Below, piece after piece: positions 17,785 to 26,699 of a stretch of DNA of 61,671 nucleotides. The translations under genes were made by a program, and so were the position numbers. The stretch's first letter is position 1; every line of letters starts with the position of its first letter. Under the pieces are notes generated by a model, which made no database searches, was not told the DNA's origin, and worked only from the letters and a program-made list of their open reading frames with translations. This DNA is from Treponema sp. Its GTDB lineage: Bacteria; Spirochaetota; Spirochaetia; Treponematales; Treponemataceae. The stretch is from NCBI GenBank assembly GCA_024402635.1, contig JAKSTJ010000011.1:1-61671 (forward strand). Direction: 5' to 3'.

Positions 17785-20700
17785 ATGAATGTTAAAGTTA
17801 TAAAAAATAATCCATTAACTAAACAACAGCAGGATGCAATTAATTCTCAGATAAATACAGTTGTAAGTGCAGGTGCTGGTTCTGGAAAAACAACTGTTCT
17901 TTCAAAAAGATTCTGCAAACTGGTTACAGAAAATCACTATGGAGTTGATGAAATTCTTACTTTAACTTTTACAAAAAAAGCTACTGTTGAAATGTCTTCA
18001 AGAATTTATCAGGTTTTACGGGAACAGGCTCCAGAAGAAGCGGCAAATTTTTATAAAGCAAATATTAAAACTTTAGACAGTTATTGTAGTTCAGTTGCAA
18101 AAGCCGGTGCTCATTTTTATGGAATTTCTCCAGATTTTGTTCAGGACGATTCAATTCATGATCAGATTAAACAGATGGCTCTTCCATTTTTACTGGAGCA
18201 CAGAAACAACGAAGCAATAAAGCAGATTATTTCAAATAAAGATATTGAAACAATTTCTGAAGAATTGCTGGTTAATCCGGTTGTATATCATTCAACAGTA
18301 ACAGAACCTATTGATTATGATTTGTGCATTAAAAAACAGGTTAAACTTGTTGCAGAAGAATTTGCAAGCCTTTTAAAAGAAATGGAAAAATCAGTTTCTG
18401 AAATCAGTGGCTTAGTTGAAAATGGTGACTATCAGCCGGAAGATAAATTTATAATGCAGATTCTTCCATTTTTTTCAGGTGAACAGGAATTGCCAGATGC
18501 ACCGGTAATTACTGAACAAACAATTGAAAACAGTGAATATGAAAAAGCTGCAGATTATTGTATTCAGATTGGTAAACTTGCTCAGTCAAATTTAAGAGCC
18601 GGTGCAAAAAGTGGAGATGTTGCTTCAATAAAAGAAAAAATAAAACCACTTAGAGAAATGTGTGCCACTTTACAGGGACTTGTAAATTATATTTACGGTT
18701 ATAAAACAGTTGTTCAGATAATTCCATTGCTTAAGGAATTTCAGAAAAAGGCAATTGCTTTAAAACGTGCAACTGGTCGTCTTTCTTTTGCAGATATTTC
18801 CAGTCTTGCAACTTGTACCTTGCGGGATTATCCAGAAATCCGACAGATTGAAAAAGAAAAATACAAAGCCATTATGATTGATGAATTCCAGGATAACAAT
18901 CAGATGCAGCGTGATATGCTTTTTATGCTGGCAGAAAAACTTGATATTCATCAGAAAGGTGTTCCTCTGGTTAGCGATTTGTGTCCGGATAAACTTTTCT
19001 TTGTTGGTGATGAAAAACAAAGTATCTATAAATTCCGTGGTGCTGATGTTTCTGTATTTAGAAAACTTTCAGAAGATTTTTCAGAAGGCAATTTATCTAT
19101 GTCTTCAAATCATCGTTCAAATCCTGCCCTGATTGGATGTTTTAATACTTTCTTTGGAGGTTATCCTTATCCTGGTCAGAAAATAAAAACAGATCAGGTT
19201 CAGCCTTCAATTTTTTATCCAGAATACGAAAATGTTTCTGTGCCTCCTTATGAACCTGTTTATCATAGAGTAACACTTTCTGAAAATGCAGCAGAAATTG
19301 TAAAAAATGCAGATAAAAATCTGTTGAATAATATTCTGGCTCCAAAAATTCATTTTGCGTTTTATGATAAAAATCAAATTGCAAAGGATCTTCAACTTGT
19401 AGAAGAAGAAGCCGAAATTGAATGGGTTGCAAGAAAAATTCAGGAAATTATAAAAGGTTCTCCAGAAAAGCAGGGGCTTAAACCTGGTGAAATTGCAATT
19501 CTTCTTAGAAAAACTTCCATTCAACCGCTTATTGAACGAACTTTATTAAGTCATGGAATTCCTTATAATTCAGAAACTATTACAGGTTTATATGGGGACG
19601 GACCTGTAAACGATATAATTTCTCTGTTAAGAATTTGTATTTATGAAAATGACAGTCTTTCTTATGCAAATGTTTTACGTTCACCTTTTGTAAATCTTAC
19701 TGTAGAAGAAATAAATGCTGTTATAATGGCAAATCCTCTTCCATTCCAGTTGTCTGGAGACAGAATTTTAACTGGTCAAAGTCTTGAACGATACATTCAT
19801 GCAAAAGAGTTTTTTGTTGATTTACAGAATTTATGTCATACAGAAACATTAACTTCTCTTATTTCAAAAATCTGGTATGAAGCTGGTTACCGTTATGAAA
19901 CTATGTGGAATAAAACTGTAAAATTATACGGTAAAATTTATGACATTCTTTTTGAACTTGCAAGAAAAGCCGAATGCGACAGTATGAGTCTTGCTGCTTT
20001 TGTAGACAGTCTTAGAGTTTATCAGGATCCTTCTCAAAAACTGGATGGTATGGATATTCCAATGGAAACTACAGAAGGAGTCCATATTTTAACAATTCAT
20101 AAAAGTAAGGGGCTTGAATTCCCGGTTGTATTTATTGTTGACACCCAGGCTGGTTCAAAAGTTGAAACAAATGCAAGTCCAATTTATGTCAGTAAAGAAT
20201 TTGGAGTAACTATAAATACTCCTCCTTATCCAGAATTTGGAAAAAGTAATTTCTTTTATATGAGAACAAAGGAAGAAGAAAGCTTAAAGGAAGCTGCGGA
20301 GTTAAGACGTCTTTTATATGTTGCAATTACTCGTGCGGAAAGGGAAGTGTATATTACAAATGGTAAATATACTTATACGGATGATGCTGTTCAAAAATAT
20401 AATTATGGATGCAAAACCACAAGTTTTATTAATCTCTTAAAACCTGTTTTTAATTTTTATGCAGATGAAATTAAAAAACTTTCTTCAGAAAAAAAAGAAT
20501 CTGATATTGGTCCGGTTCCTTTTACTTTTGAAGAAATTCATCCTTACAATCGGGGTGAATATTCTGCTGATTCAACTGTAAGACCTAATACTCAGGAAGA
20601 AAAACTGAATTTAATAAACAGAATTAAGGAACAGGGTTTTTATAATGACGAAAATGCAATTGCATTGGAAGAAGTAAAATCCAGATACATTAGTCCTAGT

Positions 20701-21354
20701 CATCTTCATGAAAAGGATGAAGAAACAGGAAGTGTAATTTCTGCAACAGAAAATCTGGAATTTAAGGAAATTAATCAGCTGGTTGAACAATCAATTCCAA
20801 AAAGTCAGATTGGTACTGAAAATCCTGTGCCTCGTTTTGGATATACAGATTTTGGAACAATTGCTCATGCATATATGGAAGCTGCTGTTAAAAATGAAGA
20901 AGTGAAGATTGCTTCAAAAAATCTTTTAGGTTTAGAAAATAACGAAAAAAAGATAAATACAGTAAAAGCAATTTGTGAAAAAATGAAATCCATGTTTGAA
21001 TCTTCGGACATTGGAAAAGAAGCCATTGCAGCTCCATTTAAAAAAGCCGAATATGATTTTAGAAGCAGAGTTTGTAATAAAATTATTCGTGGTCAGATAG
21101 ATTTACTATTTGTTTCTGAAAATGGAAAATGTACAATTGTTGATTACAAAACTAATTCGGAAATAAAACCCGAAATCTATTACAATCAGCTGGCATGTTA
21201 CAGACAGGCAGTTGCACAAATGCAGGGGATAAAAAATCCTTCTGAAATAAGATGTTGTCTTTTTTATTTACGTTTTGGAAAATGCGTTGATATTTCAAAT
21301 GCTGTTGATTCTGTAAATCTTGAAAAAGCAGTTCTTGAAATTGATGAAGAATAA
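17785..21354 (+). CDS. addA: AddA-like ATP-dependent helicase-nuclease
   Basis: 1189 residues, normal for AddA. UvrD-type SF1A motifs run in order: Q-motif LTKQQQDAI, Walker A SAGAGSGKTT (28-37), Walker B IMIDEFQDN, motif III GDEKQSIYKFRGAD, motif V VHILTIHKSKGLEFPVVF and motif VI RRLLYVAITRAE. The C-terminal PD-(D/E)XK nuclease site is CTIVDYKTNSE plus the QLACYRQA motif. The Shine-Dalgarno agagga precedes the ATG. It is translated behind addB and followed by an independent small-RNA unit, with no terminator of its own visible before 21380. Confidence 0.93.
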   Translation: MNVKVIKNNPLTKQQQDAINSQINTVVSAGAGSGKTTVLSKRFCKLVTENHYGVDEILTLTFTKKATVEMSSRIYQVLREQAPEEAANFYKANIKTLDSYCSSVAKAGAHFYGISPDFVQDDSIHDQIKQMALPFLLEHRNNEAIKQIISNKDIETISEELLVNPVVYHSTVTEPIDYDLCIKKQVKLVAEEFASLLKEMEKSVSEISGLVENGDYQPEDKFIMQILPFFSGEQELPDAPVITEQTIENSEYEKAADYCIQIGKLAQSNLRAGAKSGDVASIKEKIKPLREMCATLQGLVNYIYGYKTVVQIIPLLKEFQKKAIALKRATGRLSFADISSLATCTLRDYPEIRQIEKEKYKAIMIDEFQDNNQMQRDMLFMLAEKLDIHQKGVPLVSDLCPDKLFFVGDEKQSIYKFRGADVSVFRKLSEDFSEGNLSMSSNHRSNPALIGCFNTFFGGYPYPGQKIKTDQVQPSIFYPEYENVSVPPYEPVYHRVTLSENAAEIVKNADKNLLNNILAPKIHFAFYDKNQIAKDLQLVEEEAEIEWVARKIQEIIKGSPEKQGLKPGEIAILLRKTSIQPLIERTLLSHGIPYNSETITGLYGDGPVNDIISLLRICIYENDSLSYANVLRSPFVNLTVEEINAVIMANPLPFQLSGDRILTGQSLERYIHAKEFFVDLQNLCHTETLTSLISKIWYEAGYRYETMWNKTVKLYGKIYDILFELARKAECDSMSLAAFVDSLRVYQDPSQKLDGMDIPMETTEGVHILTIHKSKGLEFPVVFIVDTQAGSKVETNASPIYVSKEFGVTINTPPYPEFGKSNFFYMRTKEEESLKEAAELRRLLYVAITRAEREVYITNGKYTYTDDAVQKYNYGCKTTSFINLLKPVFNFYADEIKKLSSEKKESDIGPVPFTFEEIHPYNRGEYSADSTVRPNTQEEKLNLINRIKEQGFYNDENAIALEEVKSRYISPSHLHEKDEETGSVISATENLEFKEINQLVEQSIPKSQIGTENPVPRFGYTDFGTIAHAYMEAAVKNEEVKIASKNLLGLENNEKKINTVKAICEKMKSMFESSDIGKEAIAAPFKKAEYDFRSRVCNKIIRGQIDLLFVSENGKCTIVDYKTNSEIKPEIYYNQLACYRQAVAQMQGIKNPSEIRCCLFYLRFGKCVDISNAVDSVNLEKAVLEIDEE

Positions 21355-21379
21355 CAGAAAGTTATTTTTTCAAAATATA

Positions 21380-21408
21380 TTGACAACTAAATAAAATAGG
21401 AGTATATT
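21380..21408 (+). promoter_or_regulatory. Near-consensus sigma70 promoter of a small RNA
   Basis: TTGACA (21380-21385), exactly 17 nt, TATATT (21403-21408): among the best matches in the window. Predicted start near 21415. No reading frame follows within range. Confidence 0.8.
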
Positions 21409-21414
21409 AAAGTC

Positions 21415-21509
21415 AGCTTGTAAATAAGCTGATAAACTCTCTCCGATGTCCAGAAATGGACGGCAAGGCTTCCTTTTTAGTGTTACTGTATGGAAGCCTT
21501 GTTTTTTTT
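21415..21509 (+). ncRNA. Candidate small RNA, about 95 nt
   Basis: The transcript is framed by the promoter at 21380-21408 and a strong intrinsic terminator. Its parts are a tcagctt/aagctga hairpin (21413-21432), a single-stranded CU-rich segment (actctctcc, about 21436-21444), a gtcca/tggac stem capped by a GAAA tetraloop (21448-21461) and the terminator stem caaggcttcc/ggaagccttg (21464-21501) with T8. It has no start codon with a Shine-Dalgarno. I do not recognise a known family. A riboswitch or attenuator is unlikely because no plus-strand gene follows. Confidence 0.6.
21464..21509 (+). terminator. Terminator of the small RNA
   Basis: Ten-bp stem (21464-21473 / 21492-21501), 18-nt loop, followed by eight T. 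Confidence 0.85.
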
Positions 21510-21571
21510 AACACCAGTTTTTAATCTCTATTCGAGGTTGACATATACAACGATTATTGATAAATTCAAAG

Positions 21572-21940
21572 AACATTCATTCAAGAGCCTTTGAATGAGT
21601 CCAGATGCCTTTCAAGTGTCTATCGCAAAACCCCGCCAGAGGAGGAATCCAGCAACGGTATGCGCTTAGAGCTGTGCTTAGGATTATCTGGGCTCTTTCA
21701 AAGGCTTTTTTATTTTGCTGGATTCCGAAGAGAGGAATCCAGCAACGGTCTGCCTGGCTTGCGAGAGCAAGCAAGTATAATAAATTTCCATACTCTGCAA
21801 GCGACAGAGTCGCATGCACAGTTTGCGAGAGCAAGCCTGTTAATAAATTTCCACACTCTGCAAGCGATGAAATCGCATGCGCTTAGAGCTGTGCTTAGGA
21901 TTATCTGGGCTCTTTCAAAGGCTTTTTTTATTTTGCTGGA
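21572..21940. repeat. Block of nested short repeats next to the FtsH-like gene
   Basis: A 63-64-bp unit occurs twice in direct orientation (about 21660-21722 and 21877-21940), nearly identical. A shorter inverted copy matches at 21586-21606 (19 of 21 bases). Between them are two imperfect units of about 62 bp (about 21750-21876), each with a cttgcgagagcaag-type hairpin, the string aataaatttcca and a tcgcatgc end. The string ggaatccagcaacggt occurs twice (near 21646 and 21735). Reading frames here are repeat artefacts. The right end stops 3 bp from the stop codon of the FtsH-like gene. Confidence 0.75.
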
Positions 21941-21943
21941 AAA

Positions 21944-23095
21944 TTAGTTTTCTTTTACTGCCTGTCTTACATCATCCAGAATAAATTCCTGGCGGGAATT
22001 CTGCCCTGCAATCAATGCTGCCCGATTTAATACAGATTCAATTTTTGCACAGGAGAATCCTTCAAACATTTTTGATAATACAGATGCTGTACATTCACTG
22101 GCAGGAGTTTTTCCTTTACAGTACATTTCAACCAGTTTAATTCTTGCATTTGAATCAGGATATGGTACTGAGAATTTTGCATCAAAGCGTCCTGGTCTTA
22201 TAAGGGCTGGATCAAGTGCGTGAACAGAGTTTGTGGCTGCAATTACTAAAACACCTTTTGTTGATTCAAAGCCATCCAGTTCGTTTAAGAGTGCTGTTAC
22301 AATTCTGGTGTTTTCAGTTTCAATTGCGGAACCTGAATAATTTCTGATTGTTCCAATTCCATCAAATTCATCAATAAAAACAATACAAGGAGCCTGACGT
22401 TTTGCTTTTCTAAACAAAAGTTTTACCTTCATTGGACCAATTGCCATAAACATACTTTCAAAGTCAGTTGCTTTAGCTGGAATAAAATTTACTTTGGATT
22501 CACCGGCAAGGGCTTTTGCAAAAAGAGTTTTTCCATTTCCAGGTTCTCCTTCAAGAAGAATTCCTTTTGGCATTCGAATTCCTTTTTTTGCATATTCTGA
22601 AGGATGCTGCATTATTTCCATAATCTGAGACATATCTTTTTTCAGATTGTCCATTCCTACAACATCAGAAAATTTTACGCCTGTTTTTCGTACAACTTTA
22701 AAACTGTTAGGACTGATAAATTTGCGGAATGCAAAAATAATTGCACCAAAGAAAACACAATAAAAAAGAATATCAAAAATCAGGGAAATAATAGATTCAA
22801 TATCTTTATCCTGAGAAACTGAAATTCCATTTCGCATTAAAAATTCTTTTAGTAAAGGAGAATCTGGATTATCAGTATAAATGCTGCTGTTTGTTATAGA
22901 ATCCTTAAAATAAATTTTTTCACCACTGATTTTTACATCAGTAATCTGCTTTTTTTCAACCTGTTCATAAAATTTGTCATAAGTAATGTATTCCTGGTTT
23001 TTATTAAAAAAATCAGGTTCCAGAAGAAAGAAAGCTGCTGCTCCAATCACAAGAATTAAAATTGCAAAAATCAAATTGTTTTTTCTGAGTTTCAT
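21944..23095 (-). CDS. FtsH-like membrane AAA+ ATPase lacking the M41 protease domain
   Basis: 383 residues from the ATG at 23095 (aagg 6 nt upstream; an in-frame TTG two codons earlier is less likely). Architecture is that of FtsH: membrane segment about 8-26, FtsH extracytoplasmic domain, second membrane segment about 105-125, then the AAA core. The core has Walker A GEPGNGKT, Walker B CIVFIDEFDGIG and the arginine-finger region ALIRPGRFD, then the lid helices. The protein ends exactly where the HEAGH zinc-protease domain should begin. No remnant of M41 follows; a repeat block starts 3 bp after the stop. It could act as an unfoldase or chaperone, or be truncated. Confidence 0.85.
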   Translation of the reverse strand: MKLRKNNLIFAILILVIGAAAFFLLEPDFFNKNQEYITYDKFYEQVEKKQITDVKISGEKIYFKDSITNSSIYTDNPDSPLLKEFLMRNGISVSQDKDIESIISLIFDILFYCVFFGAIIFAFRKFISPNSFKVVRKTGVKFSDVVGMDNLKKDMSQIMEIMQHPSEYAKKGIRMPKGILLEGEPGNGKTLFAKALAGESKVNFIPAKATDFESMFMAIGPMKVKLLFRKAKRQAPCIVFIDEFDGIGTIRNYSGSAIETENTRIVTALLNELDGFESTKGVLVIAATNSVHALDPALIRPGRFDAKFSVPYPDSNARIKLVEMYCKGKTPASECTASVLSKMFEGFSCAKIESVLNRAALIAGQNSRQEFILDDVRQAVKEN

Positions 23096-23197
23096 ATACA
23101 ACCTTTTTTTATTAGTAATAAAAGAATTTTAAGTTTTCTAAAAAAACTGGTCAACTGAAAAAATAATTTTTTATACTTGTTTTTTTTGTCAAAATTT

Positions 23198-23221
23198 TAT
23201 AATCTCAATTTGCGACAAATT
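23198..23221 (+). promoter_or_regulatory. -10 box and palindromic operator of the zinc operon
   Basis: TATAAT (23198-23203) is followed directly by the inverted repeat aatttg-cga-caaatt (23207-23221), overlapping the expected transcription start. A Shine-Dalgarno (aggaa) and the regulator's ATG at 23241 follow. The -35 is weak. Autorepression by the encoded Fur-family protein is inferred. Confidence 0.55.
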
Positions 23222-23240
23222 CTCAAATTCAGGAAGTGTA

Positions 23241-23630
23241 ATGACATATAAAACTGATCAGCGTAACATTCTGCTGGAATTTTTACAGGAAAATCCAGAT
23301 AAAATGTTTTCCGAAAAACAGATTGAAGAAATTTTAAGTTCAAAAGGCATTAGTCGAAGTGCTTTGTATAGAAATCTTCAGGCTTTGGAAATGAATGGCA
23401 AAATCAAACGTTGCACCAAAACCGGCAGCCGTGAAATTTATTTCCAGTATGTTGGTTTGCAGGATTGTAAATCACACATTCATCTTTCCTGTACAAAATG
23501 TGGAAAAATTTTTCATATGGAAAGTGAAATTGCCAATTCAATTAAAAATAATGTGGCGCTTTCTCAAGGATTTTCAATCAATCTGGGAGAAACCACAATT
23601 TATGGAACCTGTAAGACTTGTTTAAATTAG
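23241..23630 (+). CDS. Fur-family metal-responsive regulator, probably Zur-like
   Basis: 129 residues. An N-terminal winged helix (recognition region ISRSALYRNLQAL, about 37-49) is followed by the metal-binding dimerisation domain with two CxxC pairs (Cys84/87 and Cys124/127) holding structural zinc. The usual His-rich stretch is reduced to SHIHLSC. It is first in an operon with znuA-znuC-znuB, which makes zinc the likely effector. Manganese or iron cannot be excluded from sequence alone. The palindrome at 23207-23221 is a plausible autoregulatory site. Confidence 0.88.
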   Translation: MTYKTDQRNILLEFLQENPDKMFSEKQIEEILSSKGISRSALYRNLQALEMNGKIKRCTKTGSREIYFQYVGLQDCKSHIHLSCTKCGKIFHMESEIANSIKNNVALSQGFSINLGETTIYGTCKTCLN

Positions 23631-23640
23631 GAGAAGCCAA

Positions 23641-24588
23641 TTGAAAAAAAATATTTTTAGAATTGTAAAAATTGTAAGTGTTTTATTATTAAGTTTTAGT
23701 TTTATTTCCTGCTTTCCAAAAGATGATGGAATTGCAGATAGAGTTAATATTGTAAGTACAATTTTCCCAGAATATGATTGGGTTCAGCAGATTATAGGAA
23801 ACAGTGCAAATGTTACAAACAGTCTTGTTATAAAAAATGGTGTTGATATGCACAGTTTTCAGCCAAGTGCTTCTGATATAGTTCAGATTCATTCCTGCGA
23901 TATTTTTATCTACGTTGGTGGCATTTCAGATGAATGGGTTTCTGAAGTTCTTGAGCAGCGTACAAATAAAGATATGAAAATCATTAAACTTATGGATTTA
24001 ATTGAAGCAAAAGAAGAAGGGGAAGCAATTCAATCTGAAGAAGAGGAAGAAGAAACTGAATTAGACGAACATGTCTGGCTTTCTATAAATAATCCAATAA
24101 CTTTTGTAAAAGCAATCAGTGCAGCAATTATTGAAAAAGATCCTGAAAATACTGAGTACTATCAGAAAAAAACAGAGAATTATTTAAGTGAACTGGCAGG
24201 AATCAGAGATGGTTATAAAATGATTGCATCTGGTGCAGAAAACAGTACTTTAATTTTCTGTGACAGATTTCCTTTCCGTTATTTAATGGATGAACTGAAT
24301 CTTAATTATATTGCTGCTTTCCCAGGTTGTTCTTCAGAAACTCAGGCTAGTTTTGAAACAATTGCTGCATTAACTCAGGCGGTAAAAGATTATAACGTAA
24401 AAGCGTTGATTAAACTTGAAAATTCTACAGATAAACTGGCTCAATCAGTTATGGCAAATTCAAAATATTGTGATGTTATAACATTAGATTCCATGCAGTC
24501 TGTAACATTAAGACAGGCATTCAATGGAAAAACTTACGCTCAGTTTATGAGAACCAATCTTGAAGAATTACGAAAGGTTTTGAAATAG
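23641..24588 (+). CDS. znuA: Zinc ABC transporter substrate-binding lipoprotein
   Basis: 315 residues; TTG start, with aggag 8-12 nt upstream. Lipobox FISC puts the lipidated Cys at 24. It is a cluster A-I solute-binding protein. Candidate metal ligands are His71 (DMHSFQPS), His144 (DEHVWLS) and an acidic residue near the C-terminus. The third position reads CDRFPFRY rather than His-containing, as in one large subgroup of the family. An acidic run (about 129-143, mostly Glu) replaces the His-rich loop of E. coli ZnuA. It lies 10 bp after the regulator. Confidence 0.88.
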   Translation: MKKNIFRIVKIVSVLLLSFSFISCFPKDDGIADRVNIVSTIFPEYDWVQQIIGNSANVTNSLVIKNGVDMHSFQPSASDIVQIHSCDIFIYVGGISDEWVSEVLEQRTNKDMKIIKLMDLIEAKEEGEAIQSEEEEEETELDEHVWLSINNPITFVKAISAAIIEKDPENTEYYQKKTENYLSELAGIRDGYKMIASGAENSTLIFCDRFPFRYLMDELNLNYIAAFPGCSSETQASFETIAALTQAVKDYNVKALIKLENSTDKLAQSVMANSKYCDVITLDSMQSVTLRQAFNGKTYAQFMRTNLEELRKVLK

Positions 24589-24595
24589 GAAGATT

Positions 24596-25270
24596 ATGGC
24601 TCAACTTACATGTACAGATTTATCTTTAGGATACAATTCAAACATAATAATTAAGAATTTATCTTTTTCTGTAAATAAAGGGGATTATCTTTGTATTATT
24701 GGAGAAAATGGTTCTGGTAAATCTACATTAATGAAAACTTTACTTCATCTTATAAAACCTGTGTCTGGGAAAATAGAAACTGGAGATGGACTTTTAGCTG
24801 ATGAAATTGGCTATTTACCACAACAAACTCAAATACAGAAAGATTTTCCTGCCAGCGTAAAGGAAATTGTTTTATCTGGATGTCAGTCAAGGTGCGGGAG
24901 AAGGCCCTTTTATAATAAAGCAGAAAAACAACTTGCAGTAGAAAATATAAAAAAAATGGGAATTACTCATCTGGAAAAACGTTGTTACAGAGAATTATCT
25001 GGAGGACAGCAGCAGAGAGTTTTACTGGCAAGAGCTTTATGTGCGACTCAAAAAATGCTTCTTTTAGATGAACCAGTTTCAGGGTTGGATCCTCTGGTAA
25101 CTGAAGAAATGTATGAGTTAATAGAACAGCTTCACAAAGAAGGAATTACAATCATTATGATTACCCATGATATTGAAGCTGCCAGAAAATATAGTACTCA
25201 CATTCTTGATATTGGTTCAAATATGTTTTTTGGTACTAACAGTCAGTATTTTGCAAAGAAGGAGATATAA
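24596..25270 (+). CDS. znuC: Zinc ABC transporter ATP-binding protein
   Basis: 224 residues. Walker A GENGSGKST (about 38-46), Q-loop LPQQTQ, signature LSGGQQQRV and Walker B MLLLDEPVSGLD are all intact, with the switch His in MITHD. It energises the ZnuB permease. It lies 7 bp after znuA, with Shine-Dalgarno aggaa within the znuA stop region, so the two are translationally close. Confidence 0.93.
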   Translation: MAQLTCTDLSLGYNSNIIIKNLSFSVNKGDYLCIIGENGSGKSTLMKTLLHLIKPVSGKIETGDGLLADEIGYLPQQTQIQKDFPASVKEIVLSGCQSRCGRRPFYNKAEKQLAVENIKKMGITHLEKRCYRELSGGQQQRVLLARALCATQKMLLLDEPVSGLDPLVTEEMYELIEQLHKEGITIIMITHDIEAARKYSTHILDIGSNMFFGTNSQYFAKKEI

Positions 25271-25271
25271 A

Positions 25272-26105
25272 ATGATAGAAACTTTAATAAATTATTTTAG
25301 TTTTCCTTTTGTAAGATATGCATTTATTGTTGGTGTTTTAATTTCTTTATGTTCATCTTTACTGGGAGTAACACTTGTACTAAAAAGATTTTCTTTTATT
25401 GGTGATGGACTTTCTCATGTTGCATTTGGAGCAATGTGTATAGCTGGAATACTTCATGTTTCAAATAATATGTACGTTGTTCTTCCGGTTACAATAATCG
25501 CTGCAATTCTTCTATTAAAAACTGGTAAAAATACAAAAATAAAAGGGGATGCTGCTGTTGCAATGATTTCAGTAGGTTCTCTTGCAATTGGTTATTTATT
25601 AATGAATATATTTAATACTTCTTCAAATCTTTCTGGAGATGTATGCAGCACTTTGTTCGGATCAACTTCAATTCTTACATTAAAAAAATCTGAAGTCTGG
25701 TTGTGTGTTATTCTTTCTGTAGCTGTAATCAGTGCATTTATAATCTTTTATAATAAAATATTTGCAGTTACTTTTGATGAAGATTTTGCCCAGGCAATTG
25801 GAACTCACGCTTCTGTGTATAATCTGGTGATTGCTGTTATAATTGCAATTGTTATTGTTCTTGCCATGAATCTTGTAGGTTCTCTTTTAATTTCTGCGCT
25901 GGTAATTTTTCCTTCTCTTTCAGCAATGCGGTTATTTAAAAGTTTTAAAACTGTTACAATATGTGCAGCAATTGTTTCTGTTTTATGTTCAATGGCTGGA
26001 TTAATAGTTTCAATTCTGGCAGGAACTCCAGTTGGTTCTACAGTTGTTGCCGTTGATATAGTTGTTTTTGCAATTTGCTGGATAACTGGAAAATTTAGAG
26101 CTTAA
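25272..26105 (+). CDS. znuB: Zinc ABC transporter permease
   Basis: 277 residues from the ATG at 25272, which has aaggag upstream and starts the family-typical N-terminus; the open frame extends into znuC but is not translated there. About eight membrane segments and the conserved SFIGDGLSHVAFGA stretch identify an ABC-3 type metal permease. It overlaps the znuC stop region by a single-base gap. Confidence 0.93.
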   Translation: MIETLINYFSFPFVRYAFIVGVLISLCSSLLGVTLVLKRFSFIGDGLSHVAFGAMCIAGILHVSNNMYVVLPVTIIAAILLLKTGKNTKIKGDAAVAMISVGSLAIGYLLMNIFNTSSNLSGDVCSTLFGSTSILTLKKSEVWLCVILSVAVISAFIIFYNKIFAVTFDEDFAQAIGTHASVYNLVIAVIIAIVIVLAMNLVGSLLISALVIFPSLSAMRLFKSFKTVTICAAIVSVLCSMAGLIVSILAGTPVGSTVVAVDIVVFAICWITGKFRA

Positions 26106-26122
26106 TTTAAGAGGTTTTGTTT

Positions 26123-26698
26123 GTGAAAAAATCAGTTGTTTTATTTGGAATAATTTTATTTGCTTTTTCAGCTTGTTCTAAAAATCAGAATGCAAATATT
26201 CAGCAGAAAGTTCAGATTCCTACTGTTCAGGATTTAACTCAAAATCAGGGAATTGTTTCAGTTATTCCAACAGAAGAACAATATGTGGAAATGGCTGTAA
26301 TTCCTTCTCCAGAAGAACTTCTTGCATTAAGTAATGGAGTTGAATGTAAAACTGTTGATGTAGATATGACAAATCTTAGTTCAACAATGCTTTATGCAGA
26401 AGTTTTTAATATGGTTATTATGCCGGAAGAATATGAAAATAAAGTTTTGAAGATTAAGGGAAATTTTGCAGTTTACGTAAACAAAGAATCTGGTGAAAGA
26501 TATTTTTCGGTAATTATTCCAGATGCAACGGCTTGTTGTCAGCAGGGAATAGAATTTGTCTGGGCTGGAAATCATCATTATCCGGAAGATTTTCCAAAAA
26601 TTGGTCAGGAAATAACTGTAACCGGCTTATATAAAATTATAGATACAGAAAGTGGTTTGCAGTATAACTATATGCAGGTTACAGATTTAGAATTTTAG
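26123..26698 (+). CDS. Exported lipoprotein of the zinc operon, OB-fold-like
   Basis: 191 residues from the GTG at 26123, chosen because aagagg lies 8 nt upstream; the TTG at 26117 is too close to it. Signal peptide with lipobox FSAC (Cys18). After a Gln/Asn-rich linker, the C-terminal 100 residues look like a small beta-barrel (LKIKGNFAVY...EITVTGLYK), resembling OB folds. They carry a Cys-Cys pair (138-139) and a His-His pair (151-152) that could bind zinc. It is last in the operon, 17 bp after znuB. I do not recognise a named family. A zinc-handling role is inferred from position and residues. Confidence 0.75.
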   Translation: MKKSVVLFGIILFAFSACSKNQNANIQQKVQIPTVQDLTQNQGIVSVIPTEEQYVEMAVIPSPEELLALSNGVECKTVDVDMTNLSSTMLYAEVFNMVIMPEEYENKVLKIKGNFAVYVNKESGERYFSVIIPDATACCQQGIEFVWAGNHHYPEDFPKIGQEITVTGLYKIIDTESGLQYNYMQVTDLEF

Positions 26699-26699
26699 T

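Noticed and set aside
21430..21461. Hammerhead ribozyme suggested by ctgat and gaaa strings in the small RNA
   Set aside because: The CUGANGA core is absent and the stems do not form the required three-way junction.
21577..21947. Overlapping reading frames of about 85-118 codons in the repeat block
   Set aside because: They follow repeat units, lack Shine-Dalgarno sequences, have unusual composition and no family resemblance.
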